From Tetracentron sinense (Eukaryota; Streptophyta; Magnoliopsida; Trochodendrales; Trochodendraceae), in contig CM026573.1 in NCBI GenBank assembly GCA_015143295.1, forward strand, positions 5,754,434 through 5,818,433: a stretch of DNA of 64,000 nucleotides. The letters are read 5' to 3'. The translations under genes and the position numbers were made by a program. Under the pieces are notes generated by a model, which was not told the origin of the DNA, searched no databases, and saw only the letters and a list, made by a program, of their open reading frames with translations. Of this stretch, positions 35,801 to 47,600 are shown one piece after another (position 1 is the stretch's first letter; each line of letters opens with the position of its first letter).

Positions 35801-36050
35801 TATTTATACTAATTTTATTATTGTTATTATTAATGAAAAAGTCCTAGCAAATTATCGACACTTGGGTAAAGCAGCTGCCACGATGCCAAATGTTGACTTC
35901 ATTTGATGATCATGATCAGCCAAATAATCATAAATTTTCAAACAAATTGTTGGTGCATTGCTAATTGCACAAATCCTTGAATATAATAATAATAACAATA
36001 TATACACTAATAATAATTTTATCTTTATATTTTTGTGTATTACTAATAAT
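32880..36050 (+). repeat. Tandem segmental duplication, copy B (3.2 kb)
   Basis: Direct repeat of copy A, joined head to tail at an (AAT)n tract. Differences include a poly-T/poly-G run at 33380-33431, a longer (TA)n at 35141-35163, and small insertions (for example near 34237 and 34408). No gene recognised. Confidence 0.93.
33825..33905. repeat. Perfect 29-bp stem hairpin (copy B)
   Basis: Arms 33825-33853 and 33877-33905 are exact reverse complements. In copy A the same stem is 26 bp because of one change at its base. Confidence 0.9.
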
Positions 36051-36591
36051 ATAAAAAAAATAGAGGAGAGGATGGGGAGAATTATTATTATTGTAGTTGT
36101 TAACTTGTTATAGTTATTGTAATCTAGCTTTATAAGCTCTCAACCATGCATGCACCTCTATCTGACACGTTAGCATTAATGCCTAGGGTTAATGCAGGTT
36201 TCTCTTCCTAGTATTTTAGAAAATGCTTATCTTAATTGAGCCATTACTATCTCCCATATCCAAGCCATGTCTAAACCTCTTTCTAATACCCTAATCATAA
36301 TAAAAGTAGGAAAAAGACAAGTACCTTCACTGATCAAGATGTTTATGCAAATTTAGGTGATGATGATACATGAAAACTAATATGTTAAACCATAACTTCT
36401 AATTGGTTGTACAGTGAAGGTGGTGGAGACCAAAGGACTATGATTGACTTGAGATAAAAAGATAGAAAGGTATATGCTCCTCTCCTTTTAAGTATAGAAG
36501 ACAAGGCTTCCATCATCAACTCTCCAAAAGGGATTCTCCTTACATCATTATTGTATTTAATTCGAATCACAGTCAATCATGATTGAATTCA

Positions 36592-36884
36592 GGGAGAGTT
36601 TAATCGCACCCACAGGTCAACACATGTCATTTTTAACCCTCATTAACCATGATTAAGATATACTAACCCTTAGGTTCAATAATCTAACCTTGATTTTTAG
36701 AAATTCTTTTTTCAAATTTTTAACTTAGGGTTAAATTAATTTAACCCTAAGTTTAATTTTATTAAAATATTTTTTCTAAAAACTAAGATTAGACTATTCA
36801 ACCCTATGGGTTAAGGAATCTTAACCATAGTTAATATAGTTAAAATGGACACGTGTTGACTTGTGGGTGCGATTAAACCCTCCC
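36592..36884. mobile_element. 293-bp fold-back MITE with 8-bp TSD
   Basis: The TIRs GGGAGAGTTTAATCGCACCC and GGGAGGGTTTAATCGCACCC continue into near-full-length self-complementarity (TTAACCC...GGGTTAA blocks in the middle). Flanks TGAATTCA (36584-36591) and TGAGTTCA (36885-36892) match at 7 of 8. Mutator or hAT MITE. The whole unit can fold into one long imperfect hairpin. Confidence 0.8.
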
Positions 36885-37464
36885 TGAGTTCACTCACAAT
36901 TGGCTGTGCTTTGATCTCTAATTTTTCAGATGTTCTTTCAAAAGAGAAGAATAAAAATTGCAGTTCACTTAAGCAAGCAAGGATTACCTTACCCACTCAT
37001 GAATGTGGAGATTAATATAAAATTTAAAAAGATAAGTGGAATTAAACATACAACTTATAATTGGCGAAAAAATTAGTATCCTACTGAGACGCATGCGTGT
37101 CCATGAAACATCGATTCCTAGTTAATAGGAGAGAGGCCGACATTTGTCATCATGATTATTGGCAGACCGGGACCCAAAACCTAATGTTATCTTTTTAACA
37201 AAATATGATTTGTTTTTCTTACAATCACTATTCTTACCCTTTTTAAATAATAAAACAAATGACTTTGTATGAGTCCCACAATTGGGTTGACACAAAGTCA
37301 TTTGTTTCAAACAGCTTGTGCATGCCAACTAAGGTATTGGTTTGAGTGCATACACTCTGATTGGTGTGCACATACTAATGTGGCACCTTGGGAGTGGGTG
37401 TTGGCGGTCTCCTCGCCAGCATGGACTAGAGAAGATCTCAAGTCTTTGTTTTATTATTAACTAG

Positions 37465-37698
37465 TAAGGATGTATCCAAGTTGAGCCAGCTCGAAGGCTT
37501 GGCTCGAATATCATATATAAAATAACAAAAATTAAGATATATTATTTATAATGTTAATAATATTTTTATTAAAAATAGATTTTTAATAAATCAAGCCAAG
37601 ACCGGTTGGAGCTTGAATCAATTCGGGCTATGCCAAGCTCGAGCCAAGTTATTGTATTTAAGCCAAGCTTGGCCCAGCTCGGATCGAATACACCCCTA
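37465..37698. mobile_element. AGCT-palindrome non-autonomous hAT element (copy 3), perfect 8-bp TSD
   Basis: Left end TAAGGATGTATCCAAGTTGAGC-like, right end in reverse complement TAGGGGTGTATTCGATCC. Identical TTAACTAG lies at 37457-37464 and 37699-37706. Facing AAGCTCGAGCC-type arrays flank a short AT-rich core. It is the smallest and cleanest member of the family here. Confidence 0.85.
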
Positions 37699-37706
37699 TT
37701 AACTAG

Positions 37707-40401
37707 GGTGAGAGTAGCGATTGTAAGAATATGCTTAGCATTCCTCGTACAATTAGTTTATGAAATGTTGGGTTTGTTATTTCTCTTGAAGTCACAACAT
37801 CTTGATGGTGTAAAGGTCCCCTCATGACCAAACCAAAAAAAAAAGGTCCCCTCATGAAGTATGAGATTTATTGAACCACCAAAGTACGGAAAAGGAGGAG
37901 AAGCCACTAAAATCCAAATGAGGAGAGTCAGTAGATAATAAAGTCACATAGTGATGGAAGTTAGGTCAATGGTTAGGTTTCTATGAACTGTGGAACCCAC
38001 ATGCTTTGTTGGAAAGAACCATCCATATTCCCTTGTAAAAATATATTAATTTAGGGTTTACGGTTGCTAAGGGAGTGATAAGCTATCATATAATTAATAA
38101 ATAAATAAAAACTAGCCCTAGGCATAGAATTCAATTTTTTTCCACACTCTGATTGTAAGCGTAATACATGTTCTTGCCACCTTTCTAACAGGTTAAAGAA
38201 AACAAAATTTTTATCTCGGCTCTCAATGTAACAGGGGAAAAGTAGTAATACTTATTGCTGCTATAGTGATAGTTTGGAAGTTCACGACTAGGGTTAGCAT
38301 TTCTCTGAAAAAAAAATCTATATATATATACAAAAACAATATAACTGGCTAGAGAGGGAGAGAAATTAATATTACATAAACTCCCTCTTTCATGCAACTT
38401 CAACTTTTTTTTATTACTAATGACACTATAGAATACCTAATACACCTGCTTATTAGAAATTAACAGTTTCACTTTGCAAAATCCTACCACATTGTATACA
38501 TTTAACAAACACATTTTTGAAGACTCCTCTTTATCCCTTGAAAAATATAACATCGGATGCAAAATCCCATATTCGATTGAGCCTCTATCATGAGCGATTA
38601 TGAGGAATTTGGGGATTTAAATCTTTTTGTCTAATTTTGGGAGGGGTCTCTAAGTAGAGAAGTCTGAATTAGACATCATTTTGTTAGTTTTTATTACTTG
38701 TTCTCATTTATCTTTTAGGTTCAGTATTTGTGATCTTTTTTTCCCTTCTGCTTGCTCTCTTTCTATTATTGAAATCTTGATTACCGATAAAAAAAAATTG
38801 TATACCTTTACAAAATGAGCAAACATGATTGCATGCTTATGTATAAGTTCTGTGTGCATTTTTATGGACGAGTACATCGACGTGCTTATGCATTAGGGTT
38901 TGCATTTTTCTCCGAAAACATGCATCTGCATGTATAAGTCTCTCGGTACTTCAAAAATTTATAAATTTAATTTATTCAGTCTATTCGTAAAGATGTGATA
39001 AATTTGAAAAAATGCAGAAACTTAGTCGATTCGGTGACCCAGTTGCATAACTAAGTGAAAAGAAAATAAAGAAATTTATACGCTTAGTGAGAGTAAGGGA
39101 ACGACAAACACGAACACGCCCGAACCAAAATTTTATAAAATCCTTATTAAACTAACAAAACATGGTTTAGTTGGCACATAGATTTGGGGGCAAAAATGAA
39201 GAACTTTATCACTACATTATAGAAGAATTTGAGGTTTCAACTTAGAGGAAGTTGAGATATAGTAGGAAATATCACTGAGGATCACTGAAAAAGTAGTACT
39301 ACAGGAAAGGAAGAGACAGAAACAGTAAAAGTGGGTTTTATGTGGTGGAGGTGGTTCCTGCAATAATACAAAGCAAACATTTCAATCAATGTACCATAGC
39401 TGTCATAGAATAGAACCCATCACAGTCCAAAATTCTCTTAGGTGTAGGTTGGTGTGGCTACTTCCACTTACATTTCTAACTTATTAATGGCCATATGCCA
39501 TTTTAAAGTTGATAATATTCTCATAAATAACTTAGGTGTCATATGGTTGGGATTATTTAACCTATTTAATAAGCTAAAAATGAATCTGGCATTTTTAGCT
39601 GTTGAGAATTGTGTTTGGTTCGCCCAAAAAAATTGATTTTGAAAAAAATGCTTTCACTTGAAGCGGGAAGGGAGGTGATTTTGGACTAGAAAAATCTATT
39701 TTAAAACACATTGACAGGTTTTGATAGAAGTGCGTCTTTTTACAGGACGTTTCTGAACCGAATGTGATTATTTACAACAACAAAAAAATCACTTTTTTTT
39801 ACAAAGAATTGATATTGGCCAGAGTGTGAACCAAACATGATTATTTATGACAAAGTTTATTTGGAAAATTGATTTTTGTAAAATCAGTTCCTGAGCACAA
39901 TTAATTCTAGCTGAAAGAATCCAAACCAGCTTTTCCTGTTCATTTTTTCTTCTTTAAGTCAGTCATACTTTGGGCTCTATAAGCATCCAAATTGTAACCA
40001 AAAACTACAGTTCAAGAACCCAGCCAAATTATGTGAAGAATGATGTGAAAAGGAAGAGACAGTACTCAGAAATGAAACAAACCACAAAGCAATAGATGAG
40101 AGAATAAGCACAAAGAGAGTTAGGGGTTATTATTCTAACTTAGACATGACATCATCAAATGTATTAGAGTATGGAAGTGAAAGAGAAATGATTTCAAATT
40201 AGAAAGCTTGCAAGTCCCAATATGGGATAGGATGGTAAATTATTCTATTATTTCTTTTTCTCTGTTCTTTTAAATTTTTTTTTCAGTATCGTAAATACAG
40301 TTAGATCGCAACTCCGATTAACTGTTTTAATTATTTGTTCATGGGTTAGTGGGTTAGAGAGCTTAGCATTGAAAGTTAGACCAAATTGTGGGCATATCAA
40401 C
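37707..40401. other. Spacer with a LINE tail and MITE-like DNA
   Basis: About 38690-38797 is a LINE 3' end (ends ATTGAAATCTTGATTACCGAT then an A run). About 39530-39920 resembles the MITE at 31533. No gene recognised. Confidence 0.45.
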
Positions 40402-41163
40402 TGTAAAACCCTGAAACTTCATCTGCACAGTACTAGTGAATAGTGTTGTGAATAGTAGATTTTAAAGTCAAAAGGTTTCCATTTATGGTTTGGGTTGTGT
40501 GATTAATGATGATGAGAGTGTTGTGTTTAACCATGTGTTATGGCACGTGTTCTAAGGTCCTAAGGAACCTTCATAATGTTTTAAAAGTATAAAGGTTTAA
40601 GCAAATGAGAAAGAAAATGAGAAAATGTAAAAAACAGAATAAATCTGGACAATCGTTCGAACGATGCCAGTAAATGGTGAATAAAATCTCAGATATCAAA
40701 AACAGTAGGCACAACCGTTCGAATGGTCAAGGACCGTTCAAATGATGTCAGTAAATGGTAAATAAAAGTCTCAGAAACCAAAACTAGTAGGTTCATCCGT
40801 TCGAACGATCACACAACAATTCGAACGGTCTTGCCTAGTTAAGTCGCGAAAAAGTTCAAATGTGGGATTTTTAGAGTTCCAACCCCCTAGGGTATAAATA
40901 AAGGGCATTTTCGTAGGTTTTAGGTTTTCACCAAGTCTAAGGGAGATTTTGAAAGAAAAATGAGAGGAAGTTAGGGCTTGGAAAGGGGTTTTCCTTAAGA
41001 TCAAAGGAGAAGACCAAATCTCATCTTCAAAGCCTCCTCAAGCACAAATACCATGAGGATTCAACCTCAAAAGGTAAATACACTATTCTAGATGGTTTTG
41101 TTGTAATCAAAATGCTAGAAATCAAGATTTAAAAGCATGCTTGTGGATGATAATGAGTAAATC

Positions 41164-43618
41164 TGTAACGACCCCAAAATCCTACAAGGCTAAAATAGGA
41201 CTTTGGAATCGCCACATTACTTAAACCTGCTTAAAAACCATGCATACAAGGCATACTACACGAGTCTCCAAAAATAAGGATAATAAAATTTCGATCATAA
41301 AAAGTCAAACCATCCTATACAATGATAGTCCACATACTATGGCTCCTCATAAACGAAATAGTCTAAAACATCCACACGGTAAATAACTAAGGCAACATCA
41401 ACTAGAAGTCAAAAGTCTAATACAAACATCTCTTTCAAAACAAAATGCTAAAACTACTCAATAGGGATAACTGTCAAAATCCCTAGCCTCCCCCTCAGGA
41501 AGCTCACCTTCTCCCTCTTCTTCGGCGTACACCTCCTCGGTCCACGGCTCTCCTCCTAAACCTGAAGACAATGACAGGTCGACTGAGCATGGAATACTCA
41601 GTGGATAAACAAACTAATAACAACATAAAATAGCATGAGCAATAATAATATCATAACTTAGTTTATCGATGCTTAAACATAATACTTTCACGTAAAATAG
41701 ACATAATCAGAGTGCGGAGCATATAACATGTCATAACATCATCTTGACTCGTGTACTCATGAAATTCTTATCCATGAACTTAACTTAAAATATGCATAGA
41801 CTCATACATGCATGATTCATAGTGTGTTTGTCCCAACAACGCATAATCATAGTGTTTTGTCCCGGCAACGCATAATTCATAGTGTTCGACAACGCGTAGA
41901 GTGGATGTTCGTAATGGGGGATCATTCTTTCATAGCATAACATGAATGCGACAACGCGTAGAGTAGATGTTCGTAGTAGGGGATCATTCTTTCATGGCAT
42001 AATTCGTGACATATTCGTATCCAATGCATGCATGCTTGTGAGACAAGTGAACTCATGAGACTTGAATACTTATCATGCAAGTGCACGTGTGCTTGAGTGT
42101 CGTGATTGGAATTCAAATAAGTCATCCCTTAAATTCCAATCTTCCATTAGGAAATTCCGCTAGGTTACATCTCCCTAGTTAGAGAATTCCTAACGTGGAG
42201 GATTTTCCTCTAAGGTTTGGCCTACCCGAATACCGATCACCATACAAATAAATAGAGCATAATTTATCATAACAACACAATATTCATTTAACTTAATTTC
42301 CTTGATAATCAAAAGCACCATACTAATATTTACCATTCTTAGACATTTCAACAAACATCTAAAGTGCGTTAATTATGGATATTTTGTCATTTCCCATTCT
42401 TAACATTCCATCACACGATCATGCTTCCACACAACTCATACATACTCCATATCCATACATTCATCCCAATCCTCCATAGTATTTCCCTTCCTCAGTTCAA
42501 TTCATCCATAGTATAAATCCATTTTCATCTCTAGTAAGCTTAATCTATACATAATTAGGGAAAACAAATCAAATCATCATTTCTATCATTCATATTAAAC
42601 TAATATTCATCAAACTTCATTAATAGAGTTGAGTTAGGAAGTTTATCGACCTTAGGGATCCTTCCCTTAGATCCAAATCGCTCACAAGATGATTTGGGGA
42701 AGCTTTGAGGACGATCTCCAAGCTTTCCTCTAAATCTTCTAGCAATCTCCTTCTTCTCCAAGCAACCCCTATCTCAAAACCCTAGGTTTTCTCCCCCTTT
42801 TTGCCAAATTAGGTTAGAAATAGGTAGAATATTTTAATATCTCAAGTAGGACCCCTATTTATAGCCCCAAGGGTTGAGAACGAAAAGACCTAAAAGTCCT
42901 TACTAAAATTCTGTCAAAAACACGAAAGACCGATCGATTGGTGATTATGACCGAGCTATCGGTCGCCTACCGATCGATCGGTGTTTATAACCGTGCGATC
43001 GATCAAAAACACACTCTCTGAAAAATTTCCCCATTCAAAATTTTGGACCAGTCGATAGCTACCGATAGATCGGTTTTGGACCGATCGATCGCTACTCATG
43101 ACCGAGCGATCGGTGTTTAACTGATTTTTGACCTACTCTACTATTTTGGCCATAACTTTTGACTCATTCGTCGGATTCCGACGATTCAACTTGTGTTGGA
43201 TTCGTCTTTCGAAAACGAACATTTATGGCATTTTAGAATTTCCAAATTCTACTTTATTTATAGACCAAAAACTTCCCAAAATTGACTGATCTGCAATTCC
43301 ATCAAACAAAACCTCAGAAAACCCATTTTTGATTTAGCTTAGACTAAAAATAAGGAAAAACATTAAACATGAACCTCAAAGAGGGTTCCAATACCTTTCT
43401 AATGGTTCAAGAATCACTCAATTCCAATAAACGGTGCCAAAACTAGAGCTTCCTAAAGTTTAGAGTGTGATATGACATTCCTGAACTAGAAGTTTGATTA
43501 AACCTTAATCACACTACACCCATTAGATATACAATACAATAAACATTAAAACATCATAAGGACTATAATACCCCTAATGCAATGCAATAAAAACATGAAA
43601 AAGATTCGGGTCTCTACA
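41164..43618 (-). mobile_element. Inner solo LTR nested in the outer LTR
   Basis: The plus-strand ends are TGTAACGACCC and GGGTCTCTACA, with a perfect 5-bp target duplication AAATC at 41159-41163 and 43619-43623. Transcription direction is inferred as minus from TATAAATA at 42863-42856, preceded (43110-42930) by CGATCGATCGGT-type palindromes. Its CTCAGTCGACCTGTCATTGT-like segment (minus strand, about 41610-41570) resembles CTCAGCCGAACCATTATCTT of the outer LTR near 44560, so the two are relatives in opposite orientation. No coding region. Confidence 0.85.
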
Positions 43619-43889
43619 AAATCTTTCTATTAGCAAACCCTTGTTTCATTCTTTAGTAAAGTAAGATGAAATGGTGATGTGAATCCTAAGTGCATGTATG
43701 CCTTGGCTATAAATGAAATACATGATGCATGTTTCGATATTTGGTAAAGCTCTTGCCTACTAAGCCACCCACATGATATGAACACTTTGTTTCGCATAAC
43801 CAATGATTTTCTCATAAGTATGGGTATCCAAAAAACCTCGCATGAACGAAATGAAATCTTATAAGAATGAAAAGGAAAACTCAAAAGAA

Positions 43890-44345
43890 ATTCTAAGATC
43901 TCGTATGTATCTCACAAGGATCATTTGTCATGTTGACCCCAAGTCTAAGATCTCATATATACCCCACGAGGATCATGGGTCATGTTGACCTCAAGTCTAA
44001 GATCTCGTATGTACCTCACAAGGATCATGGGTCAAGTTGACCCCAAGTCTAAGATCTCGTATGTATCTCACAAGGATCATGGGTCATGTCGATCCCAAGT
44101 CTAAGATCTCGTAGGAATCTCACAAGGATCAATCTCATCAGTGTCTCATAAGTATCTCACAAGTCTAAGATCTCGTAAGAATCTCACAAGAATCAATCTC
44201 ACAAGTATCTCATAGGTCTAAGATCTCGTAAGAATTCTCACAAGGATCATTCCTAATATCTCGTATGTTTCTCACAATGATCATGGGTCAAAATTGACTC
44301 TAAGTCTAAGATCTCATAAGATGCTCACAAAGATCATATTCTCAC
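43890..44345 (+). repeat. About 52-bp minisatellite inside the outer LTR
   Basis: CTAAGATCTCGTATG starts recur at about 43892, 43944, 43997, 44049 and 44101, then with shortened and altered units at about 44165, 44218, 44255 and 44307. Each unit also contains CTCACAAGGATCATGGGTCA. Confidence 0.85.
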
Positions 44346-44989
44346 AAGGAATCTCTACGATTCGAACTCAAAGTATGTTTTGAAGTACAAATTCAAGTAG
44401 TTAAGATTTAAAGTAAGATTATGGAAATTATGCTCATATATGTTTGAAATGTTAGCTTCTGCACTCTGATTAAAGTATACTTGGAAATTGAATTGTATAT
44501 GCTATGAAATGTTTTCTAACATAATTATCTAGTGGTTTGTATACGCTAAATATTTCATGCTCAGCCGAACCATTATCTTCAGTAGGTCAGAAATTCGACA
44601 TATGTCCTCTGGAACCATGGGTTGAGGAGGAGTACATAGAAGAGGAGTTTGCTATGGATCATTCCGAGGAGAGAAGGGATCTTGATAGGTGGCCCTACCT
44701 GGGTTTCTTCTAATGGAGGCATGTGAGGGAGTGATTGTATTTTGGGACTTCCATTTTGGGGATTTTGTTGGACTAGAGTCATGTGACTGTCTTGGGTCGT
44801 GTAATTATGTCATTGTACATTTTGATTTTTTGTTTACACTTGTATATACTTGGAATACAGTTAAGTTATTAAAGAAAATTTTAGTTCACATTTTGTGCTT
44901 TATATGCTCTTACAGAATGGTTTTTAAAGTTGAGTCATAATATCAAAGTCTCATAACTCGTAGGTGGGATTTTGGGTCATGACATCAAC

Positions 44990-45880
44990 TGTCACACCAC
45001 AACTAATGAGAATGGATCTTAGACCATCCACATGGAGGATACACACGGGCAATCATTCATTCGATTTAATTCTTAATCAGAAAACTTCTTGGATTTTTTA
45101 TTCTAAATATATGTATTCCCTCTTCCATACAAAGAGAATATATGATGTGATTAGCTTGTAATCTTAGATCAACATTTTCTCTATGAATAGTAACTATATG
45201 AAACTTATAAACTCGATTTAAAAGCTTAAAAAACTTGGATTTGAGTCGCTTAGTCGACGTGCCGTCACAAAATAACCATAAGCGAAAAATTATGTCCAAG
45301 TCCCAAGCTAGTCAATGATTAGAGTTAAATGAGATGAGTATCCGCCGAGATGCAAGAACCCAACTCAAACAAGTTAGGACGATAATCAATGTTTGAACAC
45401 TACTTGGGACTAATAAAACTTCAATTATAGCTATGTCTAAACTGGTATGAATCAGGACTTAGGAATACTTAAAAACAAATTAACATGATAAATACATTGG
45501 GAAAAAAAATTAGCGAAGGCATGCTAGCTTTACTCTTAGCCAAAAATCAATATTTGTCCTTGCTTTTGCTTTGGCGACTGGTTATGAATTTCTATTAAAC
45601 AATGAGAAAGTTAGTGAAAATTTTTACAACCAGTCAAAATAAAATAAGGACAAGTGTTGCTTTGAAGTTGAATAGAGAAGGTTAGCCGCCTCAAAACTAT
45701 AATTGAAGGTCAACTAGAACTATAATAATGTGAGGAGTGACATAAAGAATTAAAGCTGGTTTTTATGTGGTTGAGGTTCTTGGCTTCTTGCAATAATATG
45801 AAAGCTTTCAAATCAGTTTCTTGAGTTTTCTTCAGTCTTCAGTTCGGACAGGCCTATGTTAAAAAAGGAAATGGCTGTTC
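44990..45880. other. Spacer, nothing recognised
   Basis: AT-rich DNA with only short meaningless frames. Confidence 0.5.
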
Positions 45881-45884
45881 GACC

Positions 45885-46275
45885 AACCGGTCTACGGCGG
45901 TACTAGACCGCTTTTACAGTGTGTTAGTGCAGTAAATTGACCACCGCGAAGCGCTCTCCCGAGACTTGAACTCTGGTCGTGTCCCTGAATAGAGATAGGT
46001 AATGCCAGTCATCTGCAACTCCATTCCTTCAAACATCTAATTCAAGGTTAGTCTACTGTCTACCATTTTTTGTTTGGAACGAGGGTATCCGGACCTCTTA
46101 GAGCACCCGACTAAGTCTCTCAGGCCGTGAAGATTCTCTTATACTACACAACCACCAGGAAAGCCAAGATAAATCACAAAGGGTGGCCAACGAGGGGAAG
46201 GGACGGGACTCGAACTCAAGACCTCTACTTCTTGAAGCGTGGTCTTGGCCACTAGCCCAACCACGGCTTGTTGCA
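45885..46275 (-). repeat. Two SINE-like tRNA-derived segments, minus strand
   Basis: Read from 46275 on the minus strand, GGGCTAGTGGCCAAGACCAC followed by GAGGTCTTGAGTTCGAGTCC gives clear A-box and B-box spacing, with a SINE body down to about 46065. A second B-box-like GAGTTCAAGTCTCGGG lies at about 45985-45970, with body to about 45885. They are tRNA-derived repeats and not tRNA genes: no cloverleaf or CCA-side stem was found. Confidence 0.5.
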
Positions 46276-46429
46276 TTGATTAATTTTCTTCTTTTTTTTT
46301 GTTTTTTTTTTGTAAATTTTAGACATATTTGAGAAGCCTCACTGATTTATTATGTTTATAACTCGTAACTGAAATTTGTAAGGATGGCAGCTTGCCAAGT
46401 TGATGAAGTGCCTGGGGATCAATGCTATC

Positions 46430-46765
46430 TAGGGGTAGCAATTTCTGACCCGAATGATTTCTAGTGGGTTCCGGAACTCTGGTTGATGCCTTGGACTCAT
46501 TGGGTCGGGTTTCCAGTTGGTCTCTACAGAACCAGCAGGTCAAATATATAGTTAATTTGTTAACAAATATGTATGATTATGTACAAAGTAACCATAGTAA
46601 ATATTAATTATAAGTTTAAATGTTATTGTACTTAGAATTTATTATTTTATTCGGTTTGAACAGGGCGTTAAGGTTAAGGGATCCCTTATTGAGTTGGGTT
46701 ACGAGTTTTTTTTAAACCCATTTATAAACACGTCGGGTTGGATTGGGCGCAAATAAAAAGGAAAG
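46430..46765. mobile_element. hAT-type repeat, TAGGGG start
   Basis: Opens TAGGGGTAGCAATTTCTGAC and closes near CGGGTTGGATTGGGCGC, with GGGTCGGGTT/GACCCG words. This is a common plant non-autonomous repeat design. No target duplication found. Confidence 0.4.
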
Positions 46766-46817
46766 AAAGAACAATGGAACAAATATGTAAAAAAAAAAAA
46801 TATATATATATATATAT

Positions 46818-47220
46818 CAGGGCTGTTGATGGGTTGCTAGGACTAATGGGCTTATTCGACTGAACTATGAAATGGACCAAGCATAGTTTGCTCCGCGGTT
46901 ATGGATTAGGTTTTGATCTTCATGCTTTTGTGACTAGAGAGGGCCAAGCTTTAAAAATTGACTTAGGATCTTCTCCAGGCATCCAATCCAATTGGAAGGT
47001 GCCACATACCTTCTTCAAGTCAATCAATGCATCAATTTGTATGCACATATCTTGGCAAGCGTGCAAAGTGGGTGTGTGGCATCTTCCAATTGGTGTTAGT
47101 AGTCTAATGGGATTAAAATTAGGCTCAACTCTTTCCCGGACAAGCCCAAAATTAGCACCTACTTAACCAGGCGAGGACCATATCTTTAAACCTGTACTGG
47201 GTTGGGCTTGAGCCTATGGT
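46818..47220. repeat. Degraded repeat with CAGGGCTGTTGATGG start
   Basis: The opening matches the Ac-like ends of the other families, after a (TA)n run at 46800-46816. The interior has GGGCTTG/CCAAGCCC-like words. The right end is uncertain. Confidence 0.35.
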
Positions 47221-47291
47221 CTAGCATGCTGATTCAGTCCTCGGCTTATCATGGCCCAGCCCAACACCATGGTTTCTTCTTAGCTCTAAGT

Positions 47292-47600
47292 CAGTGTTAT
47301 AAAAACCGGACCAGACTGGCCGGTTGAACCAGTAAAACCGGGAACCAGTCTGGTCTCCGGTTCCGAAACCCTCAAAACCGGAATGTATTAAGAACCGGCA
47401 GAACCGGCCAATTCCGTCCATCAACGGGAAAAACAGGGTTAAAAACCGGTAGAACCAGCCAGGGAAAGAAGAAAATTGAGGGGAAAGGGAGGAAATGGTT
47501 TTTTTTTACAAAAAGGAAATGGTCAAACCGGTGGAACCAACCACTCAAACCGGTGGAACCAACCACTGCCGGTTTGAGGCCCGGTCCGGTTCTGAAATCG
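47292..47600. mobile_element. CCGG-palindrome repeat element (copy 2)
   Basis: Starts CAGTGTTATAAAAACCGGAC and is full of ACCGGT/GAACCGG words, as at 2327-2601. The right end (GGTCCGGTTCTGAAATCG) has decayed and no target duplication is clear. Confidence 0.6.

Larger units (their letters stand above)
40402..44984 (+). mobile_element. Outer solo LTR (about 2.1 kb without the nested insert)
   Basis: Starts TGTAAAACCC and ends GGGTCATGACA, a TG...CA unit with short inverted ends. Perfect 5-bp target duplication TCAAC at 40397-40401 and 44985-44989. A TATAAATA box lies at 40893-40900, about 60 bases after an array of CGTTCGAACGAT-type palindromes (40651-40835). A 2455-bp second LTR is inserted at 41164. 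There is no primer-binding site or coding region between two LTR copies, so it is a solo LTR. Related in layout to the inner LTR; superfamily not assigned. Confidence 0.85.

Noticed and set aside
37122-37460. Short open frames on both strands near 37.3 kb
   Set aside because: No family resemblance, and the surrounding DNA is repeat-rich spacer.
43890-44345. Regularly spaced repeats resembling a CRISPR array
   Set aside because: The units are contiguous and similar throughout, with no unique spacers, in plant LTR DNA. It is a minisatellite.
46180-46275. Possible tRNA gene on the minus strand
   Set aside because: A and B boxes are present but no complete cloverleaf, and the sequence continues into a SINE body.
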